DNA of 64,000 nucleotides from an uncultured Olsenella sp. (GCA_949287905.1 CASEHX010000013.1:62001-126000), one strand, 5' to 3'; shown: positions 36,892 to 45,599, counted from the stretch's first letter. A program made the numbers and translations. Notes: a model not told the origin generated them from the letters alone.

Positions 36892-36970
36892 ATTAACACG
36901 CACGGTTTGTTTCAACATCACATATCCGCAGTTGGAAATAACACGCATGGCAAACCGTGCGTGTTATTTC
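36892..36970. repeat. Left inverted element flanking AbiEi-like gene
   Basis: AACACGCACGGTTT (36895) pairs perfectly with 36952-36965. The centre TTTCAACATCACATATCCGC, then AGTTGGAAATAACACGCATGG, holds a direct copy of the arm word. It is very similar to the reverse complement of the element at 38163, on the other side of the gene at 36971. Confidence 0.82.
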
Positions 36971-38104
36971 TTATGTGCGGCCGCCTTCATGCCTCCACGC
37001 TCCGCCCCCGTGCTGCTTCCGGGCGCATCTCCTGCCCTCCGGCCACGGGAGGAGCGACCATATCAGTCGCTGGCGCCCGACGGTCAGCGTTTGCGACCCC
37101 AGGCATGCCCTCAGGTCGTCGGCGCTGCGCCCGTCAAACTCCTCCATCGCGAGGGCGGCCTCGAGCATGACGGCATCAAGGCCGCCCGGGGTAAACAGGT
37201 CGGCGGGCGTCACAGGGAGGATGATGCGGCCCATCGCCGCAAGCTCGCGATTGCGCCTGAGATCGTCGAGGTACTTCTCGCGTACGTCCCTTATTGCGGA
37301 ATCCGGGCTTCCTTCTATGGTGGCGACCGCAATCGAGTCGAGGTCAAAGTGTGCGTGGCTGTCATAGTTGAAGCCAACGCGGGTTCCTGCAACCTCGATG
37401 TCTGGCACGCGCGATTCCTTGCAGCCAAGGCCCGCTAGCTCGGGAGCTGTGTTGTGCCGAACGTTGAGCGAGATCTCCCCAAGACCGTATCCGCCTTCGG
37501 AGGTGGGCAGGCATGCCATAAGGGCAACGACCGCTTCCATGGGTGACCAGGCGTTGTCGCATACACGCTCGAGGCTCCGTCTGGCACGCGCCACGTCAGC
37601 GCGCCTTCCGCAGCAATCAAGGTAGCGTGCGATCTTCTCGACGCTGGTTGCCGGGGAAACGCCATAGGTGACCTCTCCGGTTCTGGGCTCTGTTGCGGAG
37701 CGTGAGTACGTGCCGCAGAGCTCATAGCCAAGAAGGGCGTGGGCCTCGGGCGTCATGATGGTGGCCATCTGCAGGAAGAGAAGCTCGGGGCAGGGGATGC
37801 AGAGGCCGTTCCCAAGCATGAGGAACGAGTCCGTGGGAAGTCCGGCCGGTATGACGTGGCACGAGAAGAACGATGCTTGGGTGCGGCTTGCCGCGTCGGG
37901 GGAGATCACGTCAACGGGGCATTCTGCGTTTGGGGGAGACGCGAGGCCAAGAGCGGCGAGAGGAACGATCCTCTTGGACCAGCGCCGCTGAGGGAAGGGG
38001 TCTGGTCTGGGGAGTCCGTGACGCTCTGCGGGAAGGGTGCCGTGTGCGCTTCGAAAGACGCGCAGCGCGCGGAGGGCTGTCTTGTTGCATGTTGCGAGGA
38101 GCAT
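36971..38104 (-). CDS. AbiEi-like/endonuclease-like coriobacterial hypothetical
   Basis: A 377-residue protein of a type I recall as frequent in coriobacterial genomes but without a named function. Residues 40-130 include a region like AbiEi-type antitoxins (VDVISPDAASRTQASFFSCHV, CIPCPELLFLQMA). The C-terminal part GFNYDSHAHFDLDSIAVAT followed by YLDDLRRNRELAAMG resembles the Vsr/DUF559 nuclease-like fold, but a full catalytic set is not evident. The ATG at 38104 has GAAAGG upstream; a longer frame from 38170 starts inside the repeat. Its stop lies in the end of the left element. The gene is bracketed by inverted copies of one element, suggesting a mobile or self-contained unit. Confidence 0.55.
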   Translation of the reverse strand: MLLATCNKTALRALRVFRSAHGTLPAERHGLPRPDPFPQRRWSKRIVPLAALGLASPPNAECPVDVISPDAASRTQASFFSCHVIPAGLPTDSFLMLGNGLCIPCPELLFLQMATIMTPEAHALLGYELCGTYSRSATEPRTGEVTYGVSPATSVEKIARYLDCCGRRADVARARRSLERVCDNAWSPMEAVVALMACLPTSEGGYGLGEISLNVRHNTAPELAGLGCKESRVPDIEVAGTRVGFNYDSHAHFDLDSIAVATIEGSPDSAIRDVREKYLDDLRRNRELAAMGRIILPVTPADLFTPGGLDAVMLEAALAMEEFDGRSADDLRACLGSQTLTVGRQRLIWSLLPWPEGRRCARKQHGGGAWRHEGGRT

Positions 38105-38162
38105 TGCGGGCCTTTCTGTTGGGGTGGACGTTTGTGGGGCCGACTGGGCCTTTCGGTTGGCG

Positions 38163-38239
38163 ATTAACACGCACGATTTGCAATGCGCGTTATTTCCAAC
38201 TGCGGATATGTGAAGTTGAAACAGACTGTGCGTGTTAAT
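38163..38239. repeat. Right inverted element flanking AbiEi-like gene
   Basis: ATTAACACGCAC (38163) pairs perfectly with GTGCGTGTTAAT (38228-38239). Its centre, on the minus strand, is TTTCAACTTCACATATCCGC, then AGTTGGAAATAACGCGCAT, which matches the element at 36892 with few changes, in opposite orientation. Confidence 0.82.
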
Positions 38240-38340
38240 GGTTCGGACGGGGCGGCGCGGGCGGGAGTTGCGGGCGGACGGGGCGGCGCGGGCGAGAAGA
38301 ACGGCGTATGCTGGTGGGGAGCAACGACGAAGGGACCCCC

Positions 38341-39546
38341 ATGACCTACGACTTCACCACCGTCCTGGACCGCGCGGGACATGACGCGCTCGCGCTCGAT
38401 GCCATCGGTGCCCCGGGCTCGGGCTACCCCGCGCCGGACGCCGGCTTTGACCCCATCCCGATGTGGGTCGCGGACATGAGCTTTCCCGTGGCGCCCTCGA
38501 TCACGCGCGCCATCGAGGAGCGCCTCCAGTACCCTACCTTTGGCTACTTCCAGCCGAGCGACGCCTACCACCAGGCCATCATCGACTGGCACCGTGACCG
38601 CAAGGGCGTCACGGACCTGCGCCCGGAGCACATCGGCTACGAGAACGGCGTGCTCGGCGGCGTGGTCTCGGCGGTGAGTTCCTTTGCGGCGCCCGGGGAC
38701 CCGGTGCTCGTGCACAGCCCCACCTACATCGGCTTCACGCACGCGCTCGAGGACAACGGCTTTGACATCGTTCACTCTCCTCTCGTGCAGGACGAGGATG
38801 GCGTCTGGCGCATGGACTTCGAGGACATGGAGCGCCGGCTTGTCGAGAAGCGCATCCACGTGGCGATCTTCTGCTCGCCGCACAACCCCTGCGGACGCGT
38901 CTGGGAGCGCTGGGAGATCGAGCGCGCCATGAAGCTCTTCCGCGCGCACGACTGCGTCGTCATCTCGGACGAGATCTGGTCCGACATCGTGCGGCCGGGC
39001 GTGACGCACATTCCCACGCAGTCCGTCTCGGAGGACGCGCACGAGCGCACGGTCGCCCTCTACGCGCCGAGCAAGACCTTCAACCTCGCCGGGCTTATCG
39101 GCAGCTACCACGTCATCTACAACGACTACCTGCGCGACCGCGTGGCCTCCAGGGGCAAGAAGACCCACTACAACCACATGAACGTGCTCTCGCAGCACGC
39201 GCTCGTCGGTGCGTACGGTCCCGAGGGCCGCGCGTGGGCGGACGAGCTCAACCAGGTCATCGCAGGCAACGTGGACTGGGCGTGCGCATACATCGAGAAG
39301 AACCTCGACGGCGTGAGCGTGTTCCGTCCCCAGGGCACCTACATGCTCTTCCTCGACTGCGGGGCATGGTGCGAGAAGAACGGGCGCACGATTGACGAGC
39401 TGCTGCGGGCGGGCTGGCGCGTGGGCGTCTACTGGCAGGACGGACGCGCCTTCCACGGCCCCTGCCACATCCGCATGAACCTCGCCCTCCCGCTCTCCCG
39501 CGTCCAGAAGGCCTTCGAGCGCCTCTCCGAGCACGTCTTCCTCTAG
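38341..39546 (+). CDS. PatB/MalY-type C-S lyase
   Basis: A 401-residue fold-type I aminotransferase of the MalY/PatB group. Features: PMWVADMSFPVAPSI near the start, the CSPHNPCGRVW motif, the ISDEIWSDIV segment and PSKTFNLAGLIGSYHVI, which holds the PLP lysine. Members cleave cystathionine or cysteine (beta-lyase). The start at 38341 follows CGAAGGG. The nearest sulfur gene is the sulfhydrylase at 16047. Confidence 0.9.
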   Translation: MTYDFTTVLDRAGHDALALDAIGAPGSGYPAPDAGFDPIPMWVADMSFPVAPSITRAIEERLQYPTFGYFQPSDAYHQAIIDWHRDRKGVTDLRPEHIGYENGVLGGVVSAVSSFAAPGDPVLVHSPTYIGFTHALEDNGFDIVHSPLVQDEDGVWRMDFEDMERRLVEKRIHVAIFCSPHNPCGRVWERWEIERAMKLFRAHDCVVISDEIWSDIVRPGVTHIPTQSVSEDAHERTVALYAPSKTFNLAGLIGSYHVIYNDYLRDRVASRGKKTHYNHMNVLSQHALVGAYGPEGRAWADELNQVIAGNVDWACAYIEKNLDGVSVFRPQGTYMLFLDCGAWCEKNGRTIDELLRAGWRVGVYWQDGRAFHGPCHIRMNLALPLSRVQKAFERLSEHVFL

Positions 39547-39572
39547 CCGCGAGCCTGCGGTCAGCTCGTTCC

Positions 39573-39670
39573 GGTCCGGACGACGACCGATGAGATCCGG
39601 CGCTCAGACAGCTTGCCGCAAAGGGCGCGGCAAGAACTCGCGGCGGACCTCATCGGTCGCCGTCCGGGCC
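39573..39670. repeat. Inverted repeat, GCTTGC-core family (copy 1 of a pair)
   Basis: Arms 39573-39599 and 39644-39670: 27 pairs with three mismatches, all transitions. The 44-base centre GCGCTCAGACAGCTTGCCGC, AAAGGGC, GCGGCAAGAACTCGCGG is almost the same as in the repeat at 43029. It lies after patB. Confidence 0.87.
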
Positions 39671-39684
39671 TACCAACCTTGCGC

Positions 39685-39772
39685 GGTCGAGCCGACAAGG
39701 TCCGCCGCGAGTTCCGCAGCCGCGCCCTTTGCGGCGAGGACTGTCTGAGCGCCGGGCTTTGTCGGCTCGACC
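39685..39772. repeat. Inverted repeat, GCTTGC-core family (copy 2, opposite orientation)
   Basis: Arms 39685-39704 and 39753-39772 (GGTCGAGCCGACAAGGTCCG and its near complement, two mismatches). The centre is the same family read on the minus strand, with an altered inner stem. Copies 1 and 2 point toward each other, separated by 14 bases. Confidence 0.85.
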
Positions 39773-39805
39773 CAGGGGACCATTGGGATGAATCGGGACG
39801 CCAGG

Positions 39806-40189
39806 CTAGACCGTGATCTCGATGAGGTTGTTCTCGGGGCCGAGGACGCAGCTCTCGTAGTAGCCGTCGCCGGTGGTGCGCGGCCCGCTCACGATCTCGT
39901 AGCCGGCCTGTGCGAGCTCGAACGTGAGGCGGTTCACCTCGGCCTCGGAGCCCACGGAAAAGGCAACGTGCGCCCAGCCCGTCCTCGTGGGGCTCTTCTC
40001 GCTGTCGCTCATGTCCGGTCGGGTCATGATCTCCAGGCGCGCCCCGTCGTCAAAGGTCAGGAAGTAGGAGCGAAAGTGCGTGACCGGGTTGAGGTAGCCC
40101 TTGCCCGAGACGGCTCCGAAGAAGTGCTCGAAGAACTCGCGCGTTCCCTCGAGGTCGCTGACGTACAGCGCGACGTGCTCGACTCTCAT
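39806..40189 (-). CDS. VOC/glyoxalase-family protein
   Basis: A 127-residue vicinal-oxygen-chelate protein with two beta-alpha-beta-beta-beta units. MRVEHVALYVSDLEGTREFFEHFF begins the first; the metal ligands would be His5, Glu in LEIMTRP, His in GWAHVAFSV and Glu in NLIEITV. The substrate is unknown (lactoylglutathione lyase, dioxygenase or resistance roles all occur). Confidence 0.88.
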   Translation of the reverse strand: MRVEHVALYVSDLEGTREFFEHFFGAVSGKGYLNPVTHFRSYFLTFDDGARLEIMTRPDMSDSEKSPTRTGWAHVAFSVGSEAEVNRLTFELAQAGYEIVSGPRTTGDGYYESCVLGPENNLIEITV

Positions 40190-40259
40190 GTGATCCCCTT
40201 CCCGGTCGGACTCGGCAACTGAAGGCTAGCACAGAGGCCCGTCCCCGCGCCCACGACCC

Positions 40260-40958
40260 TCATGCGATCTCCCCGGACGCGAAGGCTCGGTCGATGATCC
40301 GCTGATAGCGCTCGCTGACGCGGTTCTCGTCGTCCGGGACGTCGCGCGCGTAGACCTCGAGCTGATGGGCCGTGGCGATCAGACGGTGCGCCGCGAGCCG
40401 GGCGATCTCCTCGCCGATCAGGGGGATCGCCCACGATGCCGGCCTGGGGGAGAGGTGGAGCGTCTTGCCGTCCGTGAGGATGCCGCCCTTGAAGGGTACG
40501 AGGGTGAGCAGCATGAGCGAGGGGATGTGGTGGACGTGGGCGTCCGCCGGGTCCTGCGCCGCACCCACGACGAAGATCCGGTCCTGGTTCATGTAGAGGG
40601 TCCGGTCCTCGTTTGCGTCGATGACGGTGAACATGTCGCGGAGCGCGTGGCGCCAGGGGCGCGCGGTCTCGATCTGCGCCGGGCTGAGCCCGAGGGGGTT
40701 GTCGCGCACGAAGTCGTCGATGAGGGCGCGGTTGCGCCACAGGGCGTCCGAGACGCGCCCGCCGTTCACGTAGAGCATGTCGGGACATCCGGGGCGCGGC
40801 CTCAGGCTGCTCGGCTTGACCACGTGCAGGCGCTGGTTGGCATAGACGAGAAGGGCGTTCATCGTCGAGTAGAACAGACGGGCGTCCTCCTCGCTCATGT
40901 GCGAGTACGGCGCCTTTGCTCTCTCGAACACGTCTCCGACGGTCTTGGGCAGGCTCAT
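40260..40958 (-). CDS. Hypothetical protein
   Basis: A 232-residue protein that I do not recognise. It starts MSLPKTVGDVFERAKAPYSH behind AAAGGAGGAG; a frame opening 186 bases earlier has no site. It is soluble by appearance, mixed alpha/beta, with an NALLVYANQRLHVV helix and the pattern RTLYMNQDRIFVVG. No signal peptide or membrane segment. It may share a transcript with nrdG upstream, 226 bases away. Confidence 0.75.
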   Translation of the reverse strand: MSLPKTVGDVFERAKAPYSHMSEEDARLFYSTMNALLVYANQRLHVVKPSSLRPRPGCPDMLYVNGGRVSDALWRNRALIDDFVRDNPLGLSPAQIETARPWRHALRDMFTVIDANEDRTLYMNQDRIFVVGAAQDPADAHVHHIPSLMLLTLVPFKGGILTDGKTLHLSPRPASWAIPLIGEEIARLAAHRLIATAHQLEVYARDVPDDENRVSERYQRIIDRAFASGEIA

Positions 40959-41184
40959 GGCTCCTCCTTTGTCTCGGTGTGCACAGGAGGCTACCAAGTC
41001 GCGGGCACCTGAAACTGACGGTTGCCTGCGACCAGCTTTCACGCCAAGGTCAGAGGGGGAGAAACGCGCCAAAAAACGTGAAGGCGAGTTCGTGGACGGC
41101 CGCCAAGGGGCCGCGAGCGTCATAAAATCTAGAAGTGCTGCCAATCCGACCCAGCTCAGGGGTCACGACGGCTCAGCGGAGGCG

Positions 41185-41745
41185 CTACTCCATCGTGTGC
41201 GTGGAGAAGAGCGGCTCGTCCTCCCACCAGACGACGTCGTCACCGGGGTTCTCGAGCGTGGCGGGGACGTCGATGAGGCGCTGGTTGGAGGAGCCGCGGA
41301 AGCGCAGCGTGATGTCGTGGAGGTCCTGCACGAAGGGGCCGTCCACGAGCACGTCCAGCGTGTCGAGCAGGCGGTCGGTCACGTCTCCCAGGTTCCAGGC
41401 GCCACCGGGCGCCAGCTGGTCCCAGGTGTGGCCCGAGAAGAGCCAGATGGACTTCTCGCTGCCAAAGCGCTCGCGCACCGCCTCGAGAAAGCCCACGAGC
41501 CCCTGCTGGTTCTCGGGCTCCATCGGCTCGCCGCCGAGGATGGTGAGGCCGCCCACGTAGGGAACGTCCATCGAGTCCATGATCTGTGCCGCGACCTCGT
41601 CCGTGAAGGGCTCGCCGGCCTCGAAGTCCCACGCCTCCTCGTTGAAGCAGTTGGGGCAGTGCAGGCGGCACCCGGAGACGAAGAGCGTGGTGCGCACGCC
41701 CGGTCCGTTTGCGATGTCGCAGTACTTGATGTTCGCGTAGTTCAT
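41185..41745 (-). CDS. nrdG: Anaerobic ribonucleotide reductase activating enzyme
   Basis: A 186-residue radical SAM activase with the CRLHCPNC (CX3CX2C) cluster motif near residue 26 and the GGEPMEPEN glycine motif. It installs the glycyl radical on NrdD. The N-terminus NYANIKYCDIANGPGVRTTLF is typical of NrdG. Its ATG lies five bases after the stop of the Abi-type gene, so it is expressed with that gene, and the normal neighbour nrdD is 1.4 kb upstream. Confidence 0.95.
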   Translation of the reverse strand: MNYANIKYCDIANGPGVRTTLFVSGCRLHCPNCFNEEAWDFEAGEPFTDEVAAQIMDSMDVPYVGGLTILGGEPMEPENQQGLVGFLEAVRERFGSEKSIWLFSGHTWDQLAPGGAWNLGDVTDRLLDTLDVLVDGPFVQDLHDITLRFRGSSNQRLIDVPATLENPGDDVVWWEDEPLFSTHTME

Positions 41746-41750
41746 GGGTG

Positions 41751-42866
41751 CTAGCCTTCCGATTCAAAGGGGCGGCGCTGGTTGTGGTCCGCCCGATATT
41801 CTTTCACGTGATCGATGCGTCCGTCCGAATCAAAGTGGATTCGAGAGATTCCGTCAAAGACGTAGCTTTCTTCCTCTGTGGCGGAAAACGTCCACGACAC
41901 AAAGAAAGTCTCTCCATCGGGGCCGGACTCGACTGAGTGGATGCTCCACGCCGTGACCGTCTGGCGAGCAAGCATATGGTCAATCCAGCGGTGCAGCTCG
42001 TTGGTACCCACGTATACCGGACCGTAGCACTCCTCGTACACACAGCCCAACGAGAAGAGTTTGTCAAAGCGCGAGAAGCCACGCCGCACCCACATGGCGA
42101 AGTACTCGGCGATGGCCTGCTCGAACGCATTGGCATTCAAAGACTTCAGATCGCCTGGCATGGGGTGTTCTTCCAGGAACCGGTCTACCGGAGTGGGGGC
42201 GCCAGGCGAGAAGAGCGTGTTCTCGGGAACGAGCTGACAGAAGAGCTCAACGATGCTGCGGTCTACGCGAGTTGGAAGAAGGCTATCATCTTTGGGATCG
42301 AAGAGATGCTCGTGATGGGCAATTCGATTTCGACAGATGCCTATGGAACGAATCGCGGAGTCGAGCGTGGCCCGGTTTGTGCCAGCTGGCCAAGCATGGT
42401 GCAGATAGGGAATCCAGAGCGCTCGCTCATGGGCCTTGTCAGTTAGGTGCGCCCAAAACCCAAAGGATAGGTTCGCAATCGTTGAGTCAGGGCCGAGCCT
42501 GCCTCTTGACCCACAGCCTGCCTCCGCAATCAGACTTCGGTTAAGAGCGTTTGCATCAAACGGAACGCCCGCTCGCGTGCGTCGAGGTATGCTGACGTTG
42601 ACGGGGGAGGATGAATCAAAAAGCCAGTGGTCCTCGCCGCTCCAGCGCTCGCCTATGACACGGTCATAGGCGTTGCGAAGAGCGATCTCGAAGTAGCCGA
42701 TGTCTTTTAGGAGGACGAGGCCAAGGTCGCTGTTCCATTCATAGAGGCGCATCGCCTCGTCTCTGTTGCCATGGCACCGGCTAAGATATGTTTCCAGCCG
42801 AGGTTCGGAGAGCCACTTTTTGATCCATGCGCTGCTGTCAGGGTTGTCGACCGTCGATTGATTCAT
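41751..42866 (-). CDS. Abi_2/HEPN protein with SnoaL-like C-terminus
   Basis: A 371-residue protein. The N-terminal 220 residues match the Abi_2 (AbiD/AbiF-like) family; it has an alpha-helical HEPN signature with the catalytic-type motif RNRIAHHEHLF near 200. The last 130 residues look like a SnoaL/NTF2-like cone: AIAEYFAMWVRRGFSRFDKL, then WSIHSVESGPDGETFFVSW. Abi_2 proteins are abortive-infection RNases in other bacteria. The gene has lower G+C than its neighbours and lies between nrdD and nrdG, separated from nrdD by an inverted repeat. The start has AGGAGGGAGG upstream. Confidence 0.8.
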   Translation of the reverse strand: MNQSTVDNPDSSAWIKKWLSEPRLETYLSRCHGNRDEAMRLYEWNSDLGLVLLKDIGYFEIALRNAYDRVIGERWSGEDHWLFDSSSPVNVSIPRRTRAGVPFDANALNRSLIAEAGCGSRGRLGPDSTIANLSFGFWAHLTDKAHERALWIPYLHHAWPAGTNRATLDSAIRSIGICRNRIAHHEHLFDPKDDSLLPTRVDRSIVELFCQLVPENTLFSPGAPTPVDRFLEEHPMPGDLKSLNANAFEQAIAEYFAMWVRRGFSRFDKLFSLGCVYEECYGPVYVGTNELHRWIDHMLARQTVTAWSIHSVESGPDGETFFVSWTFSATEEESYVFDGISRIHFDSDGRIDHVKEYRADHNQRRPFESEG

Positions 42867-43028
42867 GGCCCTCCCTCCTGGTCAATAGATACGAAAATGC
42901 CCCGGTGACATGGAAACCAGCGGTCATCACGGGGCTTGCGAGCTCAGTATAGCACCTTGCCTACCGAGAAGAACCGAAGGGGCGCAGCCGAGCCAAGCCC
43001 CGCGTGCCGCACCGAGAGACGACTCGCG

Positions 43029-43120
43029 GCGGACCCCAGGCGATGAGGTCCGCCGCGAGTTCTTGCCGCGTTCCGTGCGGCAAGCTGTCTGAGCGCCGGA
43101 CCTCATCGCCTGGGGTCCGC
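43029..43120. repeat. Perfect 24-bp inverted repeat, GCTTGC-core family
   Basis: Arms 43029-43052 and 43097-43120 are exactly complementary. The centre, on the minus strand, is GCGCTCAGACAGCTTGCCGC, ACGGAAC, GCGGCAAGAACTCGCGG, with an inner 8-pair stem. It lies 11 bases after the nrdD stop and is the cleanest member of the family. Confidence 0.9.
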
Positions 43121-43130
43121 GCAAAAGCCC

Positions 43131-45353
43131 CTACAGGTGCAGCACGCGGTCCTTGATCTCCTCGGTGCGGCCCTGGTTCCAGAACTGGGTGCCGATGTAG
43201 CCGCAGGTGCGACGCGCCACGTTCATCTTGGACTGGTCGCGGTTGTGGCAGTGCGGGCACTCCCAGACGAGCTTGCCGTCGTCCTCCACGATCTGGATCT
43301 CTCCGTCGTAGCCGCACACCTGGCAGTAGTCGCTCTTGGTGTTGAGCTCGGCGTACATGATGTGGTCGTAGATGTACTGCATGACGGAGATGACGGCCTC
43401 GAGGTTGTCCTGCATGTCCGGCACCTCCACGTAGGAGATGGCGCCACCGGGGGAGAGACGCTGGAACTCGGACTCAAAGCGCAGCTTGGTGAAGGCGTCG
43501 ATCGGCTCGGTCACGTGGACGTGGTAGCTGTTGGTGATGTAGCCCTTGTCCGTGATGCCCGGGACGATGCCAAAGCGGCGCTGGAGGCACTTGGCAAACT
43601 TGTAGGTGGTGGACTCGATCGGGGTGCCGTAGAGCGAGTAGTCGATGTTCTCGGCGGCCTTCCACTCGGCGCACTTGTCGTTCATGTGCTGCATGACGGC
43701 GAGCGCGAACGGCGTGGCCTCCTTGTCCGTGTGGCTGTGGCCGGTCATGGCCTTGACGCACTCGTAGAGGCCCGCGTAGCCGAGGGAGATCGTGGAGTAG
43801 CCGCCGTAGAGGAGCTTGTCGATGGTCTCGCCCTTCTTGAGGCGCGCGAGGGCGCCGTACTGCCAGAGGATCGGCGCGGCGTCGGAGGTGGTGCCGAGCA
43901 GGCGCTCGTGGCGGCAGCGCAGGCCGCGGTGGCAGAGCTCCAGGCGCTCGTCGAAGATCTCCCAGAACCTGTCCATGTCGCGGTTGGCGGAGAGCGCCAC
44001 GTCAACGAGGTTGATCGTCACGACGCCCTGGTTGAAGCGGCCGTAGTACTTGGGCTTGCCCGGCTCCCAGTTGCCGGCGTTGGCCACGTTGTCATAGCCG
44101 TTGCCGGAGCGGTCGGGCGTGAGGAAGGAGCGGCAGCCCATGCAGGTGTAGCAGTCGCCGTTGCCCTCGGTCTCGCCCTTGGAGAGCTTGAACTCGCGCA
44201 TCTTCTTCTCGGAGATGTAGTCGGGCACCATGCGCTTGGCGGTGCACTTGGCGGCGAGCTTGGTGAGGTAGAAGTACGGGGTGCCCTCGCGGACGTTGTC
44301 CTCCTCGAGCACGTAGATGAGCTTCGGGAAGGCGGGCGTGATCCAGACGCCCTCCTCGTTCTTGACGCCCTGGTAGCGCTGCTTGAGCATCTCCTCGATG
44401 CACATGGCCAGGTCGGCCTTCTCGCGCTCGTTCTTGGCCTCGTTGAGGTACATGAAGACCGTGATGAACGGCGCCTGGCCGTTGGTGGTCATGAGGGTGA
44501 CCACCTGGTACTGGATGGTCTGGACGCCACGGGCGATCTCCTCGCGGACGCGACCCTCCACGATCTGGGAGATCTTCTCCTCGCCGGGGTGGGCGTCGAT
44601 GGCCTCCATCTCGGCCTCCACCTGGCGGCGGATCTTCTGACGGGAGACGTCAACGAAGGGCGCGAGGTGCGTGAGCGAGATGGACTGGCCGCCATACTGG
44701 CAGGAGGCCACCTGGGCGATGATCTGCGTGGCGATGTTGCAGGCGGTGGAGAAGCTGTGCGGGCGCTCGATGAGGGTGCCGGAGATCACCGTGCCGTTCT
44801 GCAGCATGTCCTCGAGGTTGACGAGGTCGCAGTTGTGCATGTGCTGGGCAAAGTAGTCCGAGTCGTGGAAGTGGATGATGCCCTCGTTGTGGGCCTCCAC
44901 GATGTCAGCGGGGAGAAGCTCGCGCATGGTGAGGTCCTTGGAGACCTCGCCGGCCATGTAGTCGCGCTGGACGGAGACGACCGTGGGGTTCTTGTTGGAG
45001 TTCTCCTGCTTGACCTCCTCGTTGTTGCACTCGATGAGGGCAAGGATCTTGTCGTCCGTCGTGTTCTTCTGGCGCTTCTGGTTCTGCACGTAGCGGTAGA
45101 TGATGTAGCGGCGCGCCACCTCAAAGTGGTGGAGGCCCATGAGCTGGTCCTCGACGAGGTCCTGGACCTCCTCGACGGTGACGGTGTGGCCGGCCTCCAT
45201 GCACTCGTCAGTGACGTTGAGGGAGGCGAACTTCACCTCGCGCTCGGTGAGGCGCTCGCTCTGGGGGACCTCGGCGTTGGCCGCGCGGATGGCGTTCTCG
45301 ATCTTGGAGATGTCGAAGGCGACCTCAGAGCCGTTGCGCTTGATGATCTTCAT
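43131..45353 (-). CDS. nrdD: Anaerobic ribonucleoside-triphosphate reductase
   Basis: A 740-residue class III reductase. The first 100 residues are an ATP-cone (KRNGSEVAFDISKIENAIRAAN), giving dATP control. The catalytic region holds HDSDYFAQHMHNCDLVN and SFSTACNIATQIIAQVAS. The C-terminal zinc ribbon is CQVCGYDG...CPHCHNRD, and the glycyl-radical loop is RTCGYIG. It makes dNTPs from NTPs without oxygen. The start at 45353 follows GAAAGG; the frame extends further but lacks a site. Upstream lies a cluster of NrdR-like operator half-sites. Confidence 0.97.
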   Translation of the reverse strand: MKIIKRNGSEVAFDISKIENAIRAANAEVPQSERLTEREVKFASLNVTDECMEAGHTVTVEEVQDLVEDQLMGLHHFEVARRYIIYRYVQNQKRQKNTTDDKILALIECNNEEVKQENSNKNPTVVSVQRDYMAGEVSKDLTMRELLPADIVEAHNEGIIHFHDSDYFAQHMHNCDLVNLEDMLQNGTVISGTLIERPHSFSTACNIATQIIAQVASCQYGGQSISLTHLAPFVDVSRQKIRRQVEAEMEAIDAHPGEEKISQIVEGRVREEIARGVQTIQYQVVTLMTTNGQAPFITVFMYLNEAKNEREKADLAMCIEEMLKQRYQGVKNEEGVWITPAFPKLIYVLEEDNVREGTPYFYLTKLAAKCTAKRMVPDYISEKKMREFKLSKGETEGNGDCYTCMGCRSFLTPDRSGNGYDNVANAGNWEPGKPKYYGRFNQGVVTINLVDVALSANRDMDRFWEIFDERLELCHRGLRCRHERLLGTTSDAAPILWQYGALARLKKGETIDKLLYGGYSTISLGYAGLYECVKAMTGHSHTDKEATPFALAVMQHMNDKCAEWKAAENIDYSLYGTPIESTTYKFAKCLQRRFGIVPGITDKGYITNSYHVHVTEPIDAFTKLRFESEFQRLSPGGAISYVEVPDMQDNLEAVISVMQYIYDHIMYAELNTKSDYCQVCGYDGEIQIVEDDGKLVWECPHCHNRDQSKMNVARRTCGYIGTQFWNQGRTEEIKDRVLHL

Positions 45354-45424
45354 TCTGGGCCTTTCCTCTGTGGTTCTCTGCCCGTTTCTGCGGGTGACAT
45401 ATAGAGTGTGCAGGAACAACTATG

Positions 45425-45494
45425 CCACAACGAGTTGTGGTCAGAGCCGACAAAAACACAACATATTGTTAGTTGAGTGCTGATATGTTGTTGA
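45425..45494 (-). promoter_or_regulatory. NrdR-like operator region upstream of nrdD
   Basis: CCACAACGAGTTGTGG (45425-45440) is a perfect inverted repeat. About 32 bases away, three helical turns, AACATATTGTT (45460-45470) is a second A/T-rich dyad, and ATATGTTGTTG follows at 45483. The pairing and spacing resemble twin NrdR boxes, although neither matches the NrdR consensus fully. The nrdR gene itself is not in the window. The rest of the 364-base gap holds the promoter-type direct repeat at 45600. Confidence 0.5.
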
Positions 45495-45599
45495 TAAGTA
45501 CCGTCTTCGCAGGTACGAAAAATGCGTCTGGAAAAAGCATTTTCTTAACCTGAAGTAGGGTCCTCCATGAACGCTCCGAAACAGCGGTGAGCGGCTTGT

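Noticed and set aside
36971..38239. Insertion sequence with a transposase
   Set aside because: The enclosed protein shows no DDE, serine or HUH transposase motifs, and no target duplication is obvious; kept as a finding rather than called an IS.
43137..45404. 755-residue open frame opposite nrdD
   Set aside because: Antisense shadow of nrdD; same biased composition, no start signal.
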